This document shows positions 1-8,680 of a DNA stretch of 40,455 nt, piece after piece. A model generated the notes under the pieces. That model saw nothing but the letters and a program-made list of their open reading frames with translations. It did no database searches and was not told the DNA's origin. Numbering within the stretch: the first letter of the stretch is position 1; each line of letters begins with the position of its first letter. Origin of the DNA: Flavicella sp. (GTDB lineage Bacteria > Bacteroidota > Bacteroidia > Flavobacteriales > Flavobacteriaceae). Location of the stretch: NCBI RefSeq assembly GCF_029238425.1, contig NZ_JAQWGB010000156.1:1-40455 (forward strand), written 5' to 3'. A program made the position numbers and the translations under genes.

Positions 1-761
1 TTCTTTCTTATCTTCATATTCAATGCCTCTACACCTAAAGAGAAAGCAATTGCAAAATATAAATATCCTTTAGGGATGGCTCCGATTTCTTGGTCGAAGA
101 CGGTAGTATGAGCAAGATGGGCACCTTCTGTGATTAACATAAAACCGATCAAAATTAAAAATGACAAAGCCAGCATTTGAATTGTGGGATGTGCGTTTAC
201 AAATTTACCAACTGGGTTTGCAAAAAGCATCATGATGGCCATAGATACTAATACCGCGGTAATCATAATATACAAAGCACCATTAGTTCCGTTAGTCATT
301 CCTACGGCTGTTAAAACAGAATCGAAAGAAAATACGATGTCAATCAAAACAATTTGAAGTATGGTTTTGGACATGGTAGAGGTTGGTTTGTGTTCTTTGT
401 CATGAGTCTCTTCGGCACCTTCAACCTTATTTCTAATTTCGCTAGTACTTTTGTATAATAAAAATAGACCTCCTAGAAATAAAATAATACTTTGTCCAGA
501 GACATGAGTATCTAACCATGAAGTTTCAATTGTGAAAATTGGGTCTTTCATTGCAATTAGGTAAGAAACTCCTAATAATAGAATAACTCTAAAAACCATT
601 GCTAGTAGTAACCCTATATTGGTCGCTTTTTTCTGTTGGTGTTTTGGTAATTTTCCTGTGGCAATTGAAATAAAAATAATATTATCAATTCCTAAAACTA
701 TTTCTAAAAATGTTAAGGTTAGCAATGCTACCCAGGTATCGACTTGTGTGAAAATTTCCAT
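1..761 (-). CDS. TerC family integral membrane protein, C-terminus cut by window edge
   Basis: 253 codons are visible, reading leftward from an ATG at 761, with no stop before base 1, so the C-terminal end is missing. The translation begins MEIFTQVDTWVALLTLTFLE and is strongly hydrophobic, with several membrane segments. Two TerC-family signatures are present: EIVLGIDNIIF at about residues 20-30, and DIVFSFDSVLTAVG in the middle of the protein. These acidic membrane motifs are typical of TerC/Alx proteins, which are linked to tellurite resistance and to manganese or other metal efflux. The central loop (roughly residues 105-125) is charged and probably cytoplasmic. The gene lies 39 bp downstream of the lipoprotein gene on the same strand. 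Family assignment is secure; the transported substrate is not visible from sequence. Confidence 0.9.
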   Translation of the reverse strand, partial: MEIFTQVDTWVALLTLTFLEIVLGIDNIIFISIATGKLPKHQQKKATNIGLLLAMVFRVILLLGVSYLIAMKDPIFTIETSWLDTHVSGQSIILFLGGLFLLYKSTSEIRNKVEGAEETHDKEHKPTSTMSKTILQIVLIDIVFSFDSVLTAVGMTNGTNGALYIMITAVLVSMAIMMLFANPVGKFVNAHPTIQMLALSFLILIGFMLITEGAHLAHTTVFDQEIGAIPKGYLYFAIAFSLGVEALNMKIRK

Positions 762-800
762 GCGTTTTTTTAGTTTTTTGAGGTAATATTAGGTTTTTGC

Positions 801-1175
801 TTAGTTGGATGTTTTAATTGTACTTCCTTTCTGTTTAAAGTTGTTGTTCTCATAACCTGCTTCAAAGTCATAAGCATTGTTTTTTATCTTGGTGATTTTA
901 ACCACAAAATTAGTGCTGTCCAATTTTGATTTTGGGTTGACCTTTTTCAAATGGAATTCAAACTTGTTTTTCCATGTGATATTGAAAGTGTCAATTTTGT
1001 TTTTGTAGGTCTCAATTTGAAGGTTGTTTACTCTGTAAAAGCTAGAGCTGTCTCGCTTATTTTCTAAGTAAGATTTAAAGTGACCCGATTCAAAAGAATA
1101 AGAGTTTTTATTTTGTTTGCTGCAGCTGATGATCAAACTGATAATCGCGATACCAATGGCAATTTTTTGTAACAT
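801..1175 (-). CDS. small lipoprotein of unknown function
   Basis: A 124-residue protein with a lipoprotein signal: a hydrophobic stretch at residues 4-16 ending in a lipobox (LIISC, Cys18), so it is probably lipidated and exported. The mature part is about 106 residues, lysine-rich and predicted to be mostly beta. I recognise its layout from small flavobacterial lipoproteins that some databases label 'DNA topoisomerase IV'. That label looks like a propagated error, because nothing in this protein resembles a topoisomerase. The shared pattern is F-x-[ST]-G-x-F near the start, an [IT]-W segment in the middle, then KKVNPKS and a Lys-rich end. It sits between terC and purB on the same strand and is separated from purB by a terminator hairpin. 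Function unknown. Confidence 0.8.
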   Translation of the reverse strand: MLQKIAIGIAIISLIISCSKQNKNSYSFESGHFKSYLENKRDSSSFYRVNNLQIETYKNKIDTFNITWKNKFEFHLKKVNPKSKLDSTNFVVKITKIKNNAYDFEAGYENNNFKQKGSTIKTSN

Positions 1176-1191
1176 GTGTTAAAATTAAATA

Positions 1192-1228
1192 AAAAAAGTA
1201 CCCGTCAGCTAGTTCAGGGTACTTTTTT
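1192..1228 (-). terminator. Rho-independent terminator of purB
   Basis: Twelve-base arms AAAAAAGTACCC (1192-1203) and GGGTACTTTTTT (1217-1228) are perfectly complementary across a 13-base loop. Read on the minus strand, the hairpin follows the purB stop codon by about 58 bases and ends in a run of T. The A/T tails are symmetrical, so it could also work in the other direction, but no plus-strand gene ends here. Confidence 0.8.
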
Positions 1229-1285
1229 AAATGATATTATTTTTATTTCTGTATAAATTTCGTGATTCACGAAAAATAATAGGGA

Positions 1286-2629
1286 CTAAATTCCTGTATA
1301 GTTACTTGGAGTGATTACTTTTAGTTCATCTTTTATAGCATCAGAAACTTCTAAAGTATCAATAAAGTCAGCGATTGATTTTTGATTGATCACAGAATTT
1401 GTTCTAGTCAATCCTTTCAAAGCTTCGTATGGATTTGGATATGCTTCTCTTCTCAAAATAGTTTGGATTGCTTCTGCTACAACGGCCCAATTGTTTTCTA
1501 AATCTTGCTCAAAAGCTTCTTTGTTTAGTAATAATTTATTCAAACCTTTTAATGTAGAAGCGAAAGCGATCAAAGTATGTCCAAAAGGAACACCAACGTT
1601 TCTTAATACAGTAGAATCTGTTAAGTCACGTTGTAAACGAGAAACAGGAAGTTTTGCTGCTAAATGCTCAAACAATGCATTTGCAATTCCAATATTACCC
1701 TCTGAGTTTTCAAAATCAATCGGGTTTACTTTATGTGGCATTGCAGAAGAACCAACTTCTCCTTTTTTAATTTTTTGTTTGAAGTAGTTACTAGAAATGT
1801 AAGTCCAGATATCTCTGTCTAAATCCATAATAACATTATTGATGCGTTTCATAGCATCAAAAACTCCAGCCATATGATCGTAATGTTCAATTTGAGTTGT
1901 AGGGAAGGAATGGTGCAATCCTAAAATATTTTCAACGAAATGCGTACCAAAAGCTTTCCAATCGATGCTAGGGTAAGCTACTTTGTGTGCGTTATAGTTT
2001 CCTGTGGCACCTCCAAATTTAGCGGCATGAGGTGTGTTTTGCAAATGCAATACTTGCTGGTTTACACGCTCAACAAACACAAACAATTCTTTTCCTAATC
2101 TTGTAGGAGAAGCAGGTTGTCCATGTGTACGAGCTAACATCGGAATGTCGTCCCATTCTTCTGATAAATCAGCCAACTTAGCTGTCAATTCGTCTAAAGT
2201 AGGATAGTAAACCTCTTCCAAAGAATCTTTTATAGATAATGGAATTGCTGTATTGTTTATGTCTTGAGAGGTCAATCCAAAATGGATGAACTCTTTAAAA
2301 GCTTGAAGGTTCAAAGCATCGAATTTTTCTTTAATGAAATATTCAACTGCTTTTACATCATGATTGGTAACACTTTCAATTTCTTTAATTTTCAAGGCAT
2401 CTTCACAGCTAAAAGAAGTATAGATTTCTCTCAAAGCAGGGAAAACAGAAGCATCAAAGTTTTCCAATTGAGGCAAAGGAATTTCGCAAAGAGCAATAAA
2501 ATATTCAATTTCAACTTTTACTCTGTATTTGATCAAAGCTTCCTCTGAATAATATCCTGCTAATGATTCTACTTTTCCTCTATATCTACCGTCAATTGGT
2601 GAAATAGCATTTAAACTTGATAACGACAT
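1286..2629 (-). CDS. purB: adenylosuccinate lyase
   Basis: A 447-residue member of the fumarase/aspartase superfamily. PurB acts twice in purine synthesis: it splits SAICAR to AICAR and adenylosuccinate to AMP, releasing fumarate each time. Visible landmarks are the N-terminal SPIDGRYR, the TSQD segment (about 120-123), THGQPASPT (168-176) and the signature loop GSSAMPHKVNP (293-303), which carries the catalytic serine. Length and motifs match the E. coli-type PurB. I chose the ATG at 2629 (MSLSSLNAISP) because homologues begin like this; an upstream in-frame ATG at 2656 would add nine unconserved residues. A TATTTTTG element on the minus strand (2654-2661) fits initiation close to this start. 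The gene is followed by a strong terminator, so it is probably monocistronic. Confidence 0.97.
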   Translation of the reverse strand: MSLSSLNAISPIDGRYRGKVESLAGYYSEEALIKYRVKVEIEYFIALCEIPLPQLENFDASVFPALREIYTSFSCEDALKIKEIESVTNHDVKAVEYFIKEKFDALNLQAFKEFIHFGLTSQDINNTAIPLSIKDSLEEVYYPTLDELTAKLADLSEEWDDIPMLARTHGQPASPTRLGKELFVFVERVNQQVLHLQNTPHAAKFGGATGNYNAHKVAYPSIDWKAFGTHFVENILGLHHSFPTTQIEHYDHMAGVFDAMKRINNVIMDLDRDIWTYISSNYFKQKIKKGEVGSSAMPHKVNPIDFENSEGNIGIANALFEHLAAKLPVSRLQRDLTDSTVLRNVGVPFGHTLIAFASTLKGLNKLLLNKEAFEQDLENNWAVVAEAIQTILRREAYPNPYEALKGLTRTNSVINQKSIADFIDTLEVSDAIKDELKVITPSNYTGI

Positions 2630-2653
2630 TTTTGTATATTGAAAATTAAGCGC

Positions 2654-2661
2654 CAAAAATA
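2654..2661 (-). promoter_or_regulatory. candidate -7 element for purB
   Basis: On the minus strand this reads TATTTTTG, an exact match to the Bacteroidota -7 consensus TAnnTTTG. It would place transcription start about 18 bases upstream of the purB ATG. I find no good TTG -33 element at the expected spacing, so this is moderate evidence only. It also supports the shorter purB start at 2629. Confidence 0.4.
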
Positions 2662-2855
2662 CACAATTTAAAAGAAATATAAGAAACTATATATGGAAAT
2701 TTAAAGCGGGTTTGGTGGTAGTTCTTGTGTTTGAATTAAAGTTTGAAAAATAATGAACATTCGCGAGTTTAAAATTCGGTATTTTCGAGAGCTGATTTTA
2801 ATTGTAAGCTATTTATACCTGAGCTTAAAATAAATTAATTTATAAAAATATCTAT

Positions 2856-3743
2856 ATGAAAACCATGCTCTCCAAAACAATATATTTGGTTCTTTTTTTA
2901 TTTTGTCTACAAACAATAAACTCTCAAAAACAAGGGATTGTTGATAAGCAAGACGGGCCTTCTAAAATGACAAAATCCAAAGATTGGGAATCGTTATTAG
3001 ACAAGGAATTAAGTCAATGGGAAATCTGGACAGGAGTTCCACATAAATCTGTTAAAAATTTGCCAGCGTCATATGAAATTCCTGAAAATGGCATTCCAGT
3101 TAAACCTATTGGGTTGGATAACTCATTGGAGGTATTTAAGGTTGTAGAAAATGAAAATGGAGCATTGGTGTTGCATGTTTCAGGCTTGGTGTATGCTGGA
3201 CTTACTTCAAAAAAAGAGTATGAAAATTATCATTTGACAATGCTTTTTAAGTGGGGTGAAAAAAAATATGCTCCCCGGTTAGAAAAAAAACGTGATAATG
3301 GATTGTTATATCATTGTTATGGCGAACATGGTGCTTTTTGGAATGTTTGGAAGCGCTGTTTAGAGTCTCAGATACAAGAAGGTGATTTTGGAGATTTGTA
3401 TACTTTGGCAGGAACAAAAGCAAAAGTGCCTGTAAATGAATTCAATCGTTGGGATTCTAGCTCTGAAAATGTGATTAGCGGAGGAAAAAGACTGTATGAC
3501 ACTGAGAGTGTCCATGGAGAATGGACTAGAATTGATTTGTATGTCATAGAAGATAGTGCTATTCATGTAACCAATGGAACAGTAACTTTTGCGCTCACAG
3601 ATGCAATGACGCATGATAATAAAAAGTTAGATAAGGGACAGCTACAAATACAATCGGAAGGGGCAGAAGCTTTTGTGAAAGATATTCAAATCAGACCGAT
3701 TAAGAAATTTCCTAAAAAGATTAAAAAAGCTGCTGGGTTTTAA
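2856..3743 (+). CDS. secreted DUF1080 (3-keto-disaccharide hydrolase fold) protein
   Basis: A 295-residue protein with a signal peptide (residues 1 to about 23, ending INSQ). The rest is a DUF1080 domain, a concanavalin-like beta-sandwich now often named the 3-keto-disaccharide hydrolase domain. Recognisable segments are ENYHLTMLFKWGEKKY (123-138), RDNGLLYHCYGEHGAFW (146-162) and CLESQIQEGDFGDLY (168-182). The ending, GQLQIQSEGAEAFVKDIQIRPI, is also typical of the family. The expected role is hydrolysis or binding of (keto-)glycosides outside the cytoplasm. The neighbours (purB divergent, parE downstream) give no pathway context, so the substrate is unknown. The C-terminus is very Lys-rich. 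Confidence 0.88.
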   Translation: MKTMLSKTIYLVLFLFCLQTINSQKQGIVDKQDGPSKMTKSKDWESLLDKELSQWEIWTGVPHKSVKNLPASYEIPENGIPVKPIGLDNSLEVFKVVENENGALVLHVSGLVYAGLTSKKEYENYHLTMLFKWGEKKYAPRLEKKRDNGLLYHCYGEHGAFWNVWKRCLESQIQEGDFGDLYTLAGTKAKVPVNEFNRWDSSSENVISGGKRLYDTESVHGEWTRIDLYVIEDSAIHVTNGTVTFALTDAMTHDNKKLDKGQLQIQSEGAEAFVKDIQIRPIKKFPKKIKKAAGF

Positions 3744-3971
3744 AGTTCTCATTTGCTAATTTCATTAAGGTTGATTTTGTTTTACTAAATATATCTTCGG
3801 CAATTTGTGAAATGTTATGTTCCGCCTGAATTCTTTTAAAAAGTTGTTCATAATTATTTTTTTTCTTCTTTTTATTTTTACTCTAAATCCCTATTTTAGC
3901 AAGATTCACAGTGTATCAATTGCTTTAAAATAGCGGTCTGGTACAATCAACTTAGTATCACAGAGATAAAT

Positions 3972-5822
3972 ATGGCAGAAACTACTTACACCGAAGACAA
4001 CATACGATCACTAGACTGGAAGGAACATATCAGAATGCGACCAGGGATGTATATCGGGAAATTGGGTGATGGTACTTCTCAAGATGACGGTATTTACATA
4101 TTAATCAAAGAAGTTTTAGATAACTCCATTGATGAATTTGTAATGAATGCAGGTAAAACAATTGAGATTTCGGTAAGAAATACCAATGTTATTGTGCGTG
4201 ATTTTGGACGTGGTATTCCGTTAGGGAAAGTAGTTGATGTAGTTTCTAAAATGAATACAGGAGGTAAATATGATTCTAAGGCCTTTAAAAAATCTGTAGG
4301 ACTGAACGGAGTGGGTACCAAGGCGGTAAATGCTTTGTCGTCAAATTTCAGGGTACAGTCCATTAGAGATGGAAAAACTGTATTTGCTGAGTTTGAAAAA
4401 GGTGAATTGATTACAAAAGGAGAACCTGAAAGCTCAAGTCAAAGAAAAGGAACTCGTGTTTCCTTTACACCAGATCCGAGTATTTTTGCCAATTATAAAT
4501 TCAGGAATGAATATGTGATTAAAATGATCAAAAACTATGTGTATCTAAATACCGGTTTGACGATCATTTTTAATGGGGAGAAATATTTTTCTGAAAATGG
4601 ATTGAAAGATTTATTGGAAGAAAATATGAACTCAGATGATATGGCGTATCCTGTTATTCATCTAAAAGGAGATGATATTGAGGTGGCGATGACCCATAGT
4701 AAAACGCAGTACTCTGAAGAGTATCATTCTTTTGTAAACGGACAACATACCACGCAAGGTGGAACACATCAAGTGGCATTTAGAGAAGCTCTGGTGAAAA
4801 CAGTTCGTGAATTTTTTGGAAAAAGTTTTGAAGCTTCTGATGTTAGAAAGTCTATCGTGTCAGGAATTAGCATCAAAGTAATGGAGCCTGTTTTTGAGAG
4901 TCAGACAAAAACGAAATTAGGATCAACGGAAATGGGAGGCGGCTTGCCAACGGTTAGAACGTTTATCAATGACTTTGTTAAAACACAACTCGATAATTAT
5001 TTACATAAAAACCCGGAAACTGCTGATCAAATTCAGCGTAAAATTCTTCAAGCGGAAAGAGAACGAAAAGAATTATCAGGGGTTCGAAAATTAGCTCGAG
5101 AAAGAGCGAAAAAAGCAAATCTTCACAACAAAAAATTAAGAGACTGTAGAGTTCATTTGGGAGACTTGAAAAAAGACAATAGGTTAGATACTACCTTGTT
5201 CATTACTGAGGGAGATTCGGCGAGTGGGTCTATTACGAAGTCGAGAAATGTAAACACTCAGGCAGTATTTAGTTTGAAAGGAAAGCCTTTGAACTCTTAT
5301 GGAATGAGTAAAAAAGTGGTATATGAGAATGAGGAGTTCAATTTATTGCAAGCCGCTTTGAATATTGAAGAAGGCTTGGATGATTTGAGATATAACAATA
5401 TTGTAATTGCAACCGATGCCGATGTGGATGGAATGCATATTCGTTTATTGTTGATTACTTTCTTTTTACAGTTTTTTCCAGAGGTGATTAGAGAAGGACA
5501 TTTGTTTATTTTAGAAACACCATTATTTAGGGTAAGAAATAAAAAAGAAACAATTTATTGTTACTCCGACGAGGAAAGAAGAAATGCTATTGCAAAATTG
5601 TCAGGTAAACCAGAGATAACTCGATTTAAAGGTTTGGGTGAGATTTCACCGAATGAATTTGTTCACTTTATCGGAGAAAATATCCGTTTAGATCCGGTAA
5701 TGTTAGACAAGGAAATGCCAATTGAAAAAATGTTGGAGTTTTACATGGGGAAAAATACTCCGGATAGACAAAAGTTTATCATTGAAAACTTAAAGGTTGA
5801 ATTGGATGTTGTTGAAGAGTAG
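3972..5822 (+). CDS. parE: DNA topoisomerase IV subunit B (ATPase subunit)
   Basis: A 616-residue type IIA topoisomerase ATPase subunit. The GHKL ATPase motifs are intact: [11 protein letters not shown] (22-32), DNSIDEF (50-56, the catalytic Glu region), DFGRGIP (77-83) and [11 protein letters not shown] (110-120). The transducer domain carries the QTKTKLG loop (311-317). The TOPRIM domain has TEGDSASG (412-419) and ATDADVDG (480-487), which bind the catalytic Mg2+. It pairs with ParC, encoded 87 bp downstream, to form the enzyme that unlinks daughter chromosomes. Assignment to topoisomerase IV rather than gyrase rests on length and on parE-parC adjacency, which is usual in Bacteroidota; gyrase genes would lie elsewhere. 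The 228 bases upstream hold no gene and no clear TAnnTTTG promoter. Confidence 0.93.
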   Translation: MAETTYTEDNIRSLDWKEHIRMRPGMYIGKLGDGTSQDDGIYILIKEVLDNSIDEFVMNAGKTIEISVRNTNVIVRDFGRGIPLGKVVDVVSKMNTGGKYDSKAFKKSVGLNGVGTKAVNALSSNFRVQSIRDGKTVFAEFEKGELITKGEPESSSQRKGTRVSFTPDPSIFANYKFRNEYVIKMIKNYVYLNTGLTIIFNGEKYFSENGLKDLLEENMNSDDMAYPVIHLKGDDIEVAMTHSKTQYSEEYHSFVNGQHTTQGGTHQVAFREALVKTVREFFGKSFEASDVRKSIVSGISIKVMEPVFESQTKTKLGSTEMGGGLPTVRTFINDFVKTQLDNYLHKNPETADQIQRKILQAERERKELSGVRKLARERAKKANLHNKKLRDCRVHLGDLKKDNRLDTTLFITEGDSASGSITKSRNVNTQAVFSLKGKPLNSYGMSKKVVYENEEFNLLQAALNIEEGLDDLRYNNIVIATDADVDGMHIRLLLITFFLQFFPEVIREGHLFILETPLFRVRNKKETIYCYSDEERRNAIAKLSGKPEITRFKGLGEISPNEFVHFIGENIRLDPVMLDKEMPIEKMLEFYMGKNTPDRQKFIIENLKVELDVVEE

Positions 5823-5909
5823 CCTTTTTTAATGGGAAAAATAACTCAAAATTTTAAATAGGAAGAAAGACTTAACCGGTTGTTAAATAAGAGAATATAA
5901 GTTAAATAG

Positions 5910-8483
5910 ATGCAAGAAGAAAACGAAGAGCAATTAAACGAATCACAAGAAAATCAAAGTCAAGAAACGATTACTAAGGTAACCGGGATGTATAAGGAGT
6001 GGTTTTTAGATTATGCTTCTTATGTTATTTTGGAAAGAGCTGTTCCTGCTCTTGATGATGGTTTCAAACCAGTGCAGCGTCGTATCATGCAATCCATGAA
6101 AGATTTGGATGACGGGCGTTATAATAAAGTGGCTAATTTAGTTGGGCATACGATGCAGTATCATCCACATGGTGACGCTTCTATAGCAGATGCTATGGTG
6201 CAATTGGGGCAAAAAGAATTGTTGATTGATATGCAAGGGAACTGGGGGAATATCCTAACCGGTGATCGTGCTGCGGCCTCTAGGTATATTGAAGCTAGAT
6301 TGTCAAAGTTTGCATTGGAGGTTCTTTTCAATCCGAAAACTACACATTGGCAAGCTTCCTATGATGGGCGTAGAAAAGAGCCAATTCATCTTCCAGTAAA
6401 GTTTCCGCTTTTATTAGCTCAAGGAGCGGAAGGAATTGCTGTAGGTTTGTCTACAAAAGTATTGCCGCATAATTTCTTAGAGTTGATTGATGCCTCAATT
6501 AAATATTTAAAAGGAAGAAGTTTTAAAATAGTTCCTGATTTTTTGACAGGAGGTATTGCTGATTTTACAAATTATAATGATGGTAAAAGAGGGGGGAAAG
6601 TTAGGGTGAGAGCAAGAATAGCTCAAGTTGACAAAAAAACATTAGCAATTACCGAGATTCCGTTTGCAACAACTACTTCATCATTGATCGATTCTATTTT
6701 AAAAGCAAATGACAAGGGGAAAATAAAAATCAAACGTATTGAAGATAATACGGCAGCTGAAGTTGAGATTTTAATCCATTTGCCTCCGAATGTGTCACCT
6801 GATAAAACGATTGATGCCTTGTATGCTTTTACAAATTGTGAAAGTTCAATTTCTCCATTGAGTTGTATTATTGAGGATCATAAACCTTTATTCATCGGGG
6901 TGTCAGAACAGTTAAAACGTTCGACGGATAGAACGGTGGCATTGTTAAAAAGAGAACTTGAAATTCAATTAGGTGAATTAAATGAACAGTGGCATTTCGC
7001 TTCATTGGAAAGAATTTTTATTGAAAACAGAATCTATAGAGATATAGAAGAAGTGGATACTTGGGATGGTGTTATTGAAGCCATCGACTTAGGGTTGAAA
7101 CCACATACAACTCATTTAAAGAGAGCGGTAACAACGGATGATATTTTGAGGTTGACGGAGATTCGAATCAAAAAAATATCAAAATTTGATATAGATAAAG
7201 CAAAGCAGTTTATTGAAGCTTTAGAGGATAAAATTGCTGATATAAAAGATAAGTTGGCGAATTTAGTTGATTTTGCTATTGATTATTTTAAGAGACTTAA
7301 AGAGACCTATGGTAAAGGAAAAGAGCGTAAAACAGAGATTAGAATATTCGATGATATTGTAGCCTCAAAAGTTGCGTTGAGCAATACCAAAATTTATGTA
7401 AATAAAGAAGAAGGTTTTATAGGAACCTCGTTACGTAAAGATGAGTTTGTAGCGGAGTGTTCTGATATTGACGATATCATTATTTTTAGAAATAATGGAA
7501 CGATGATGATAACCAAAGTCGCATCGAAAACTTTTGTTGGGAAGGGGATTATCCATTTAGCAGTCTTTAAAAAAGGGGATAAAAGAACCGTATATAACTT
7601 GATGTACAGAGATGGTAAGTCGGGACCAAGTTATATGAAACGTTTTAATGTAACGAGTATTACTAGAGATAGGGAATATGACCTAACAAATGGCAATAAA
7701 GGTTCTTTACTGCATTATTTTTCCGCCAACCCAAATGGTGAAGCTGAGGTTGTTTCAGTAAATCTAAGAGCGGTAGGAAGTGTGAAGAGATTGAAATGGG
7801 ATATTGATTTTTCTGATTTGTTGATCAAAGGACGTTCTTCTAAAGGAAACCTGATAACAAAGCTTCCAATCAAAAAAATAGAATTCAAATCGGCAGGTAA
7901 ATCTACGTTAAAACCAAGAAAAATATGGTTTGATGATACTGTTCAGAGATTGAATGTAGATGATAGAGGAGAGTTGTTAGGGGAGTTTACTGCAGAAGAT
8001 AAATTACTAATTGTAACACAATCTGGAATTGCTAAAACAATTTCACCTGCATTGAATTATCATTTTGAAGATGATATGATCGTGTTAGAGAAATGGGAGC
8101 CTATTAAGCCTATTTCTGCCATTTATTTTGATGGGGAAAAAGAAAAGTACTTTGTGAAAAGGTTTATGATTGATCATCCAGAAAGAGAGGATAGGTTTAT
8201 TACAGATCATCCAAAATCTCAGTTAGAAATTGTTGCTACAGATCATAGACCGAATGCTGAAGTGGTTTTTTCTAAGCGTAGTTTAGATGCTATTATTGTA
8301 GATTTTGAAGAGTTTATTGCTGTAAAGGGAATCAAAGCGATAGGAAATCAATTGTCGACAGATAAGATTAAAACCGTGAATTTGCTAGATCCAAAGCCTT
8401 ATACACCTCCTGTTTTAGATGATATTGAGGTGAAAGAAGATGAGGTTACAGAAGATGGAGATGCGCAGCCAACTTTGTTTTAA
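5910..8483 (+). CDS. parC: DNA topoisomerase IV subunit A (breakage-reunion subunit)
   Basis: An 857-residue GyrA/ParC family protein. The winged-helix region contains HPHGDASIADAMVQLGQ (85-101) and the active site AASRYIEARLSKF, whose Tyr126 should form the covalent bond to DNA. A tower and coiled-coil region follows. The C-terminal third (from about residue 500) is a beta-rich pinwheel-like domain with repeats such as DDIIIFRNNGTMMITKV. The C-terminal tail is acidic. The position equivalent to the quinolone-contact Ser of E. coli GyrA (Ser83) is Ala90, while the nearby acidic residue is kept (Asp94). The gene forms an operon with parE; together they decatenate chromosomes after replication. 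Confidence 0.93.
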   Translation: MQEENEEQLNESQENQSQETITKVTGMYKEWFLDYASYVILERAVPALDDGFKPVQRRIMQSMKDLDDGRYNKVANLVGHTMQYHPHGDASIADAMVQLGQKELLIDMQGNWGNILTGDRAAASRYIEARLSKFALEVLFNPKTTHWQASYDGRRKEPIHLPVKFPLLLAQGAEGIAVGLSTKVLPHNFLELIDASIKYLKGRSFKIVPDFLTGGIADFTNYNDGKRGGKVRVRARIAQVDKKTLAITEIPFATTTSSLIDSILKANDKGKIKIKRIEDNTAAEVEILIHLPPNVSPDKTIDALYAFTNCESSISPLSCIIEDHKPLFIGVSEQLKRSTDRTVALLKRELEIQLGELNEQWHFASLERIFIENRIYRDIEEVDTWDGVIEAIDLGLKPHTTHLKRAVTTDDILRLTEIRIKKISKFDIDKAKQFIEALEDKIADIKDKLANLVDFAIDYFKRLKETYGKGKERKTEIRIFDDIVASKVALSNTKIYVNKEEGFIGTSLRKDEFVAECSDIDDIIIFRNNGTMMITKVASKTFVGKGIIHLAVFKKGDKRTVYNLMYRDGKSGPSYMKRFNVTSITRDREYDLTNGNKGSLLHYFSANPNGEAEVVSVNLRAVGSVKRLKWDIDFSDLLIKGRSSKGNLITKLPIKKIEFKSAGKSTLKPRKIWFDDTVQRLNVDDRGELLGEFTAEDKLLIVTQSGIAKTISPALNYHFEDDMIVLEKWEPIKPISAIYFDGEKEKYFVKRFMIDHPEREDRFITDHPKSQLEIVATDHRPNAEVVFSKRSLDAIIVDFEEFIAVKGIKAIGNQLSTDKIKTVNLLDPKPYTPPVLDDIEVKEDEVTEDGDAQPTLF

Positions 8484-8588
8484 ATCAAGATACCTGGCTT
8501 TCTTTTTTTGATTAATTTTTTTGTATTTAGAGTAGAAAGAAAGAAGTAATAAACCGCATTTTTTCAGATTTTAAAAAGAATTTGAAAC

Positions 8589-8604
8589 TCTATTTTGAAA
8601 TAGA
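8589..8604. repeat. short inverted repeat between parC and the MerR gene
   Basis: Perfect 7-base arms TCTATTT and AAATAGA are separated by two bases. It lies 106 bases after the parC stop and 77 before the regulator start. No T-tract follows, so it is not an obvious terminator; it could be an operator half-site pair or chance in AT-rich DNA. Confidence 0.3.
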
Positions 8605-8634
8605 ATTTTGGTTGTTTGTTAGGTGAAATTAAAA

Positions 8635-8664
8635 TATTGGTAAATTTTGTTTACTTTTGTTTAC
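8635..8664 (+). promoter_or_regulatory. tandem decamer direct repeats in the CarH-like gene promoter
   Basis: Two identical decamers TTTTGTTTAC lie back to back at 8645-8654 and 8655-8664, preceded by a degenerate third copy TATTGGTAAA (8635-8644, 6 of 10 matches). A TACTTTTG match to the -7 consensus TAnnTTTG (8652-8659) lies inside the repeats, 21 bases before the regulator's ATG. Head-to-tail repeats with about one helical turn of spacing are the kind of site bound by the CarH tetramer in Thermus. I infer that this is an autoregulatory operator; binding is not shown. Confidence 0.5.
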
Positions 8665-8680
8665 ATAAAACTAACTTTTG

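Noticed and set aside
3744-3900. A minus-strand open stretch of about 40 codons with protein-like composition (reading EQLFKRIQAEHNISQIAEDIF and onward) upstream of parE
   Set aside because: It has no ATG in frame, is closed by a stop after about ten upstream codons, runs antisense into the end of the DUF1080 gene, and shows no promoter. It may be a gene remnant but cannot be supported.
8484-8525. Possible parC terminator formed by AATCAA and TTGATT followed by T-run
   Set aside because: The stem is only six A/T-rich pairs with a loop of about 19 bases, too weak to call.
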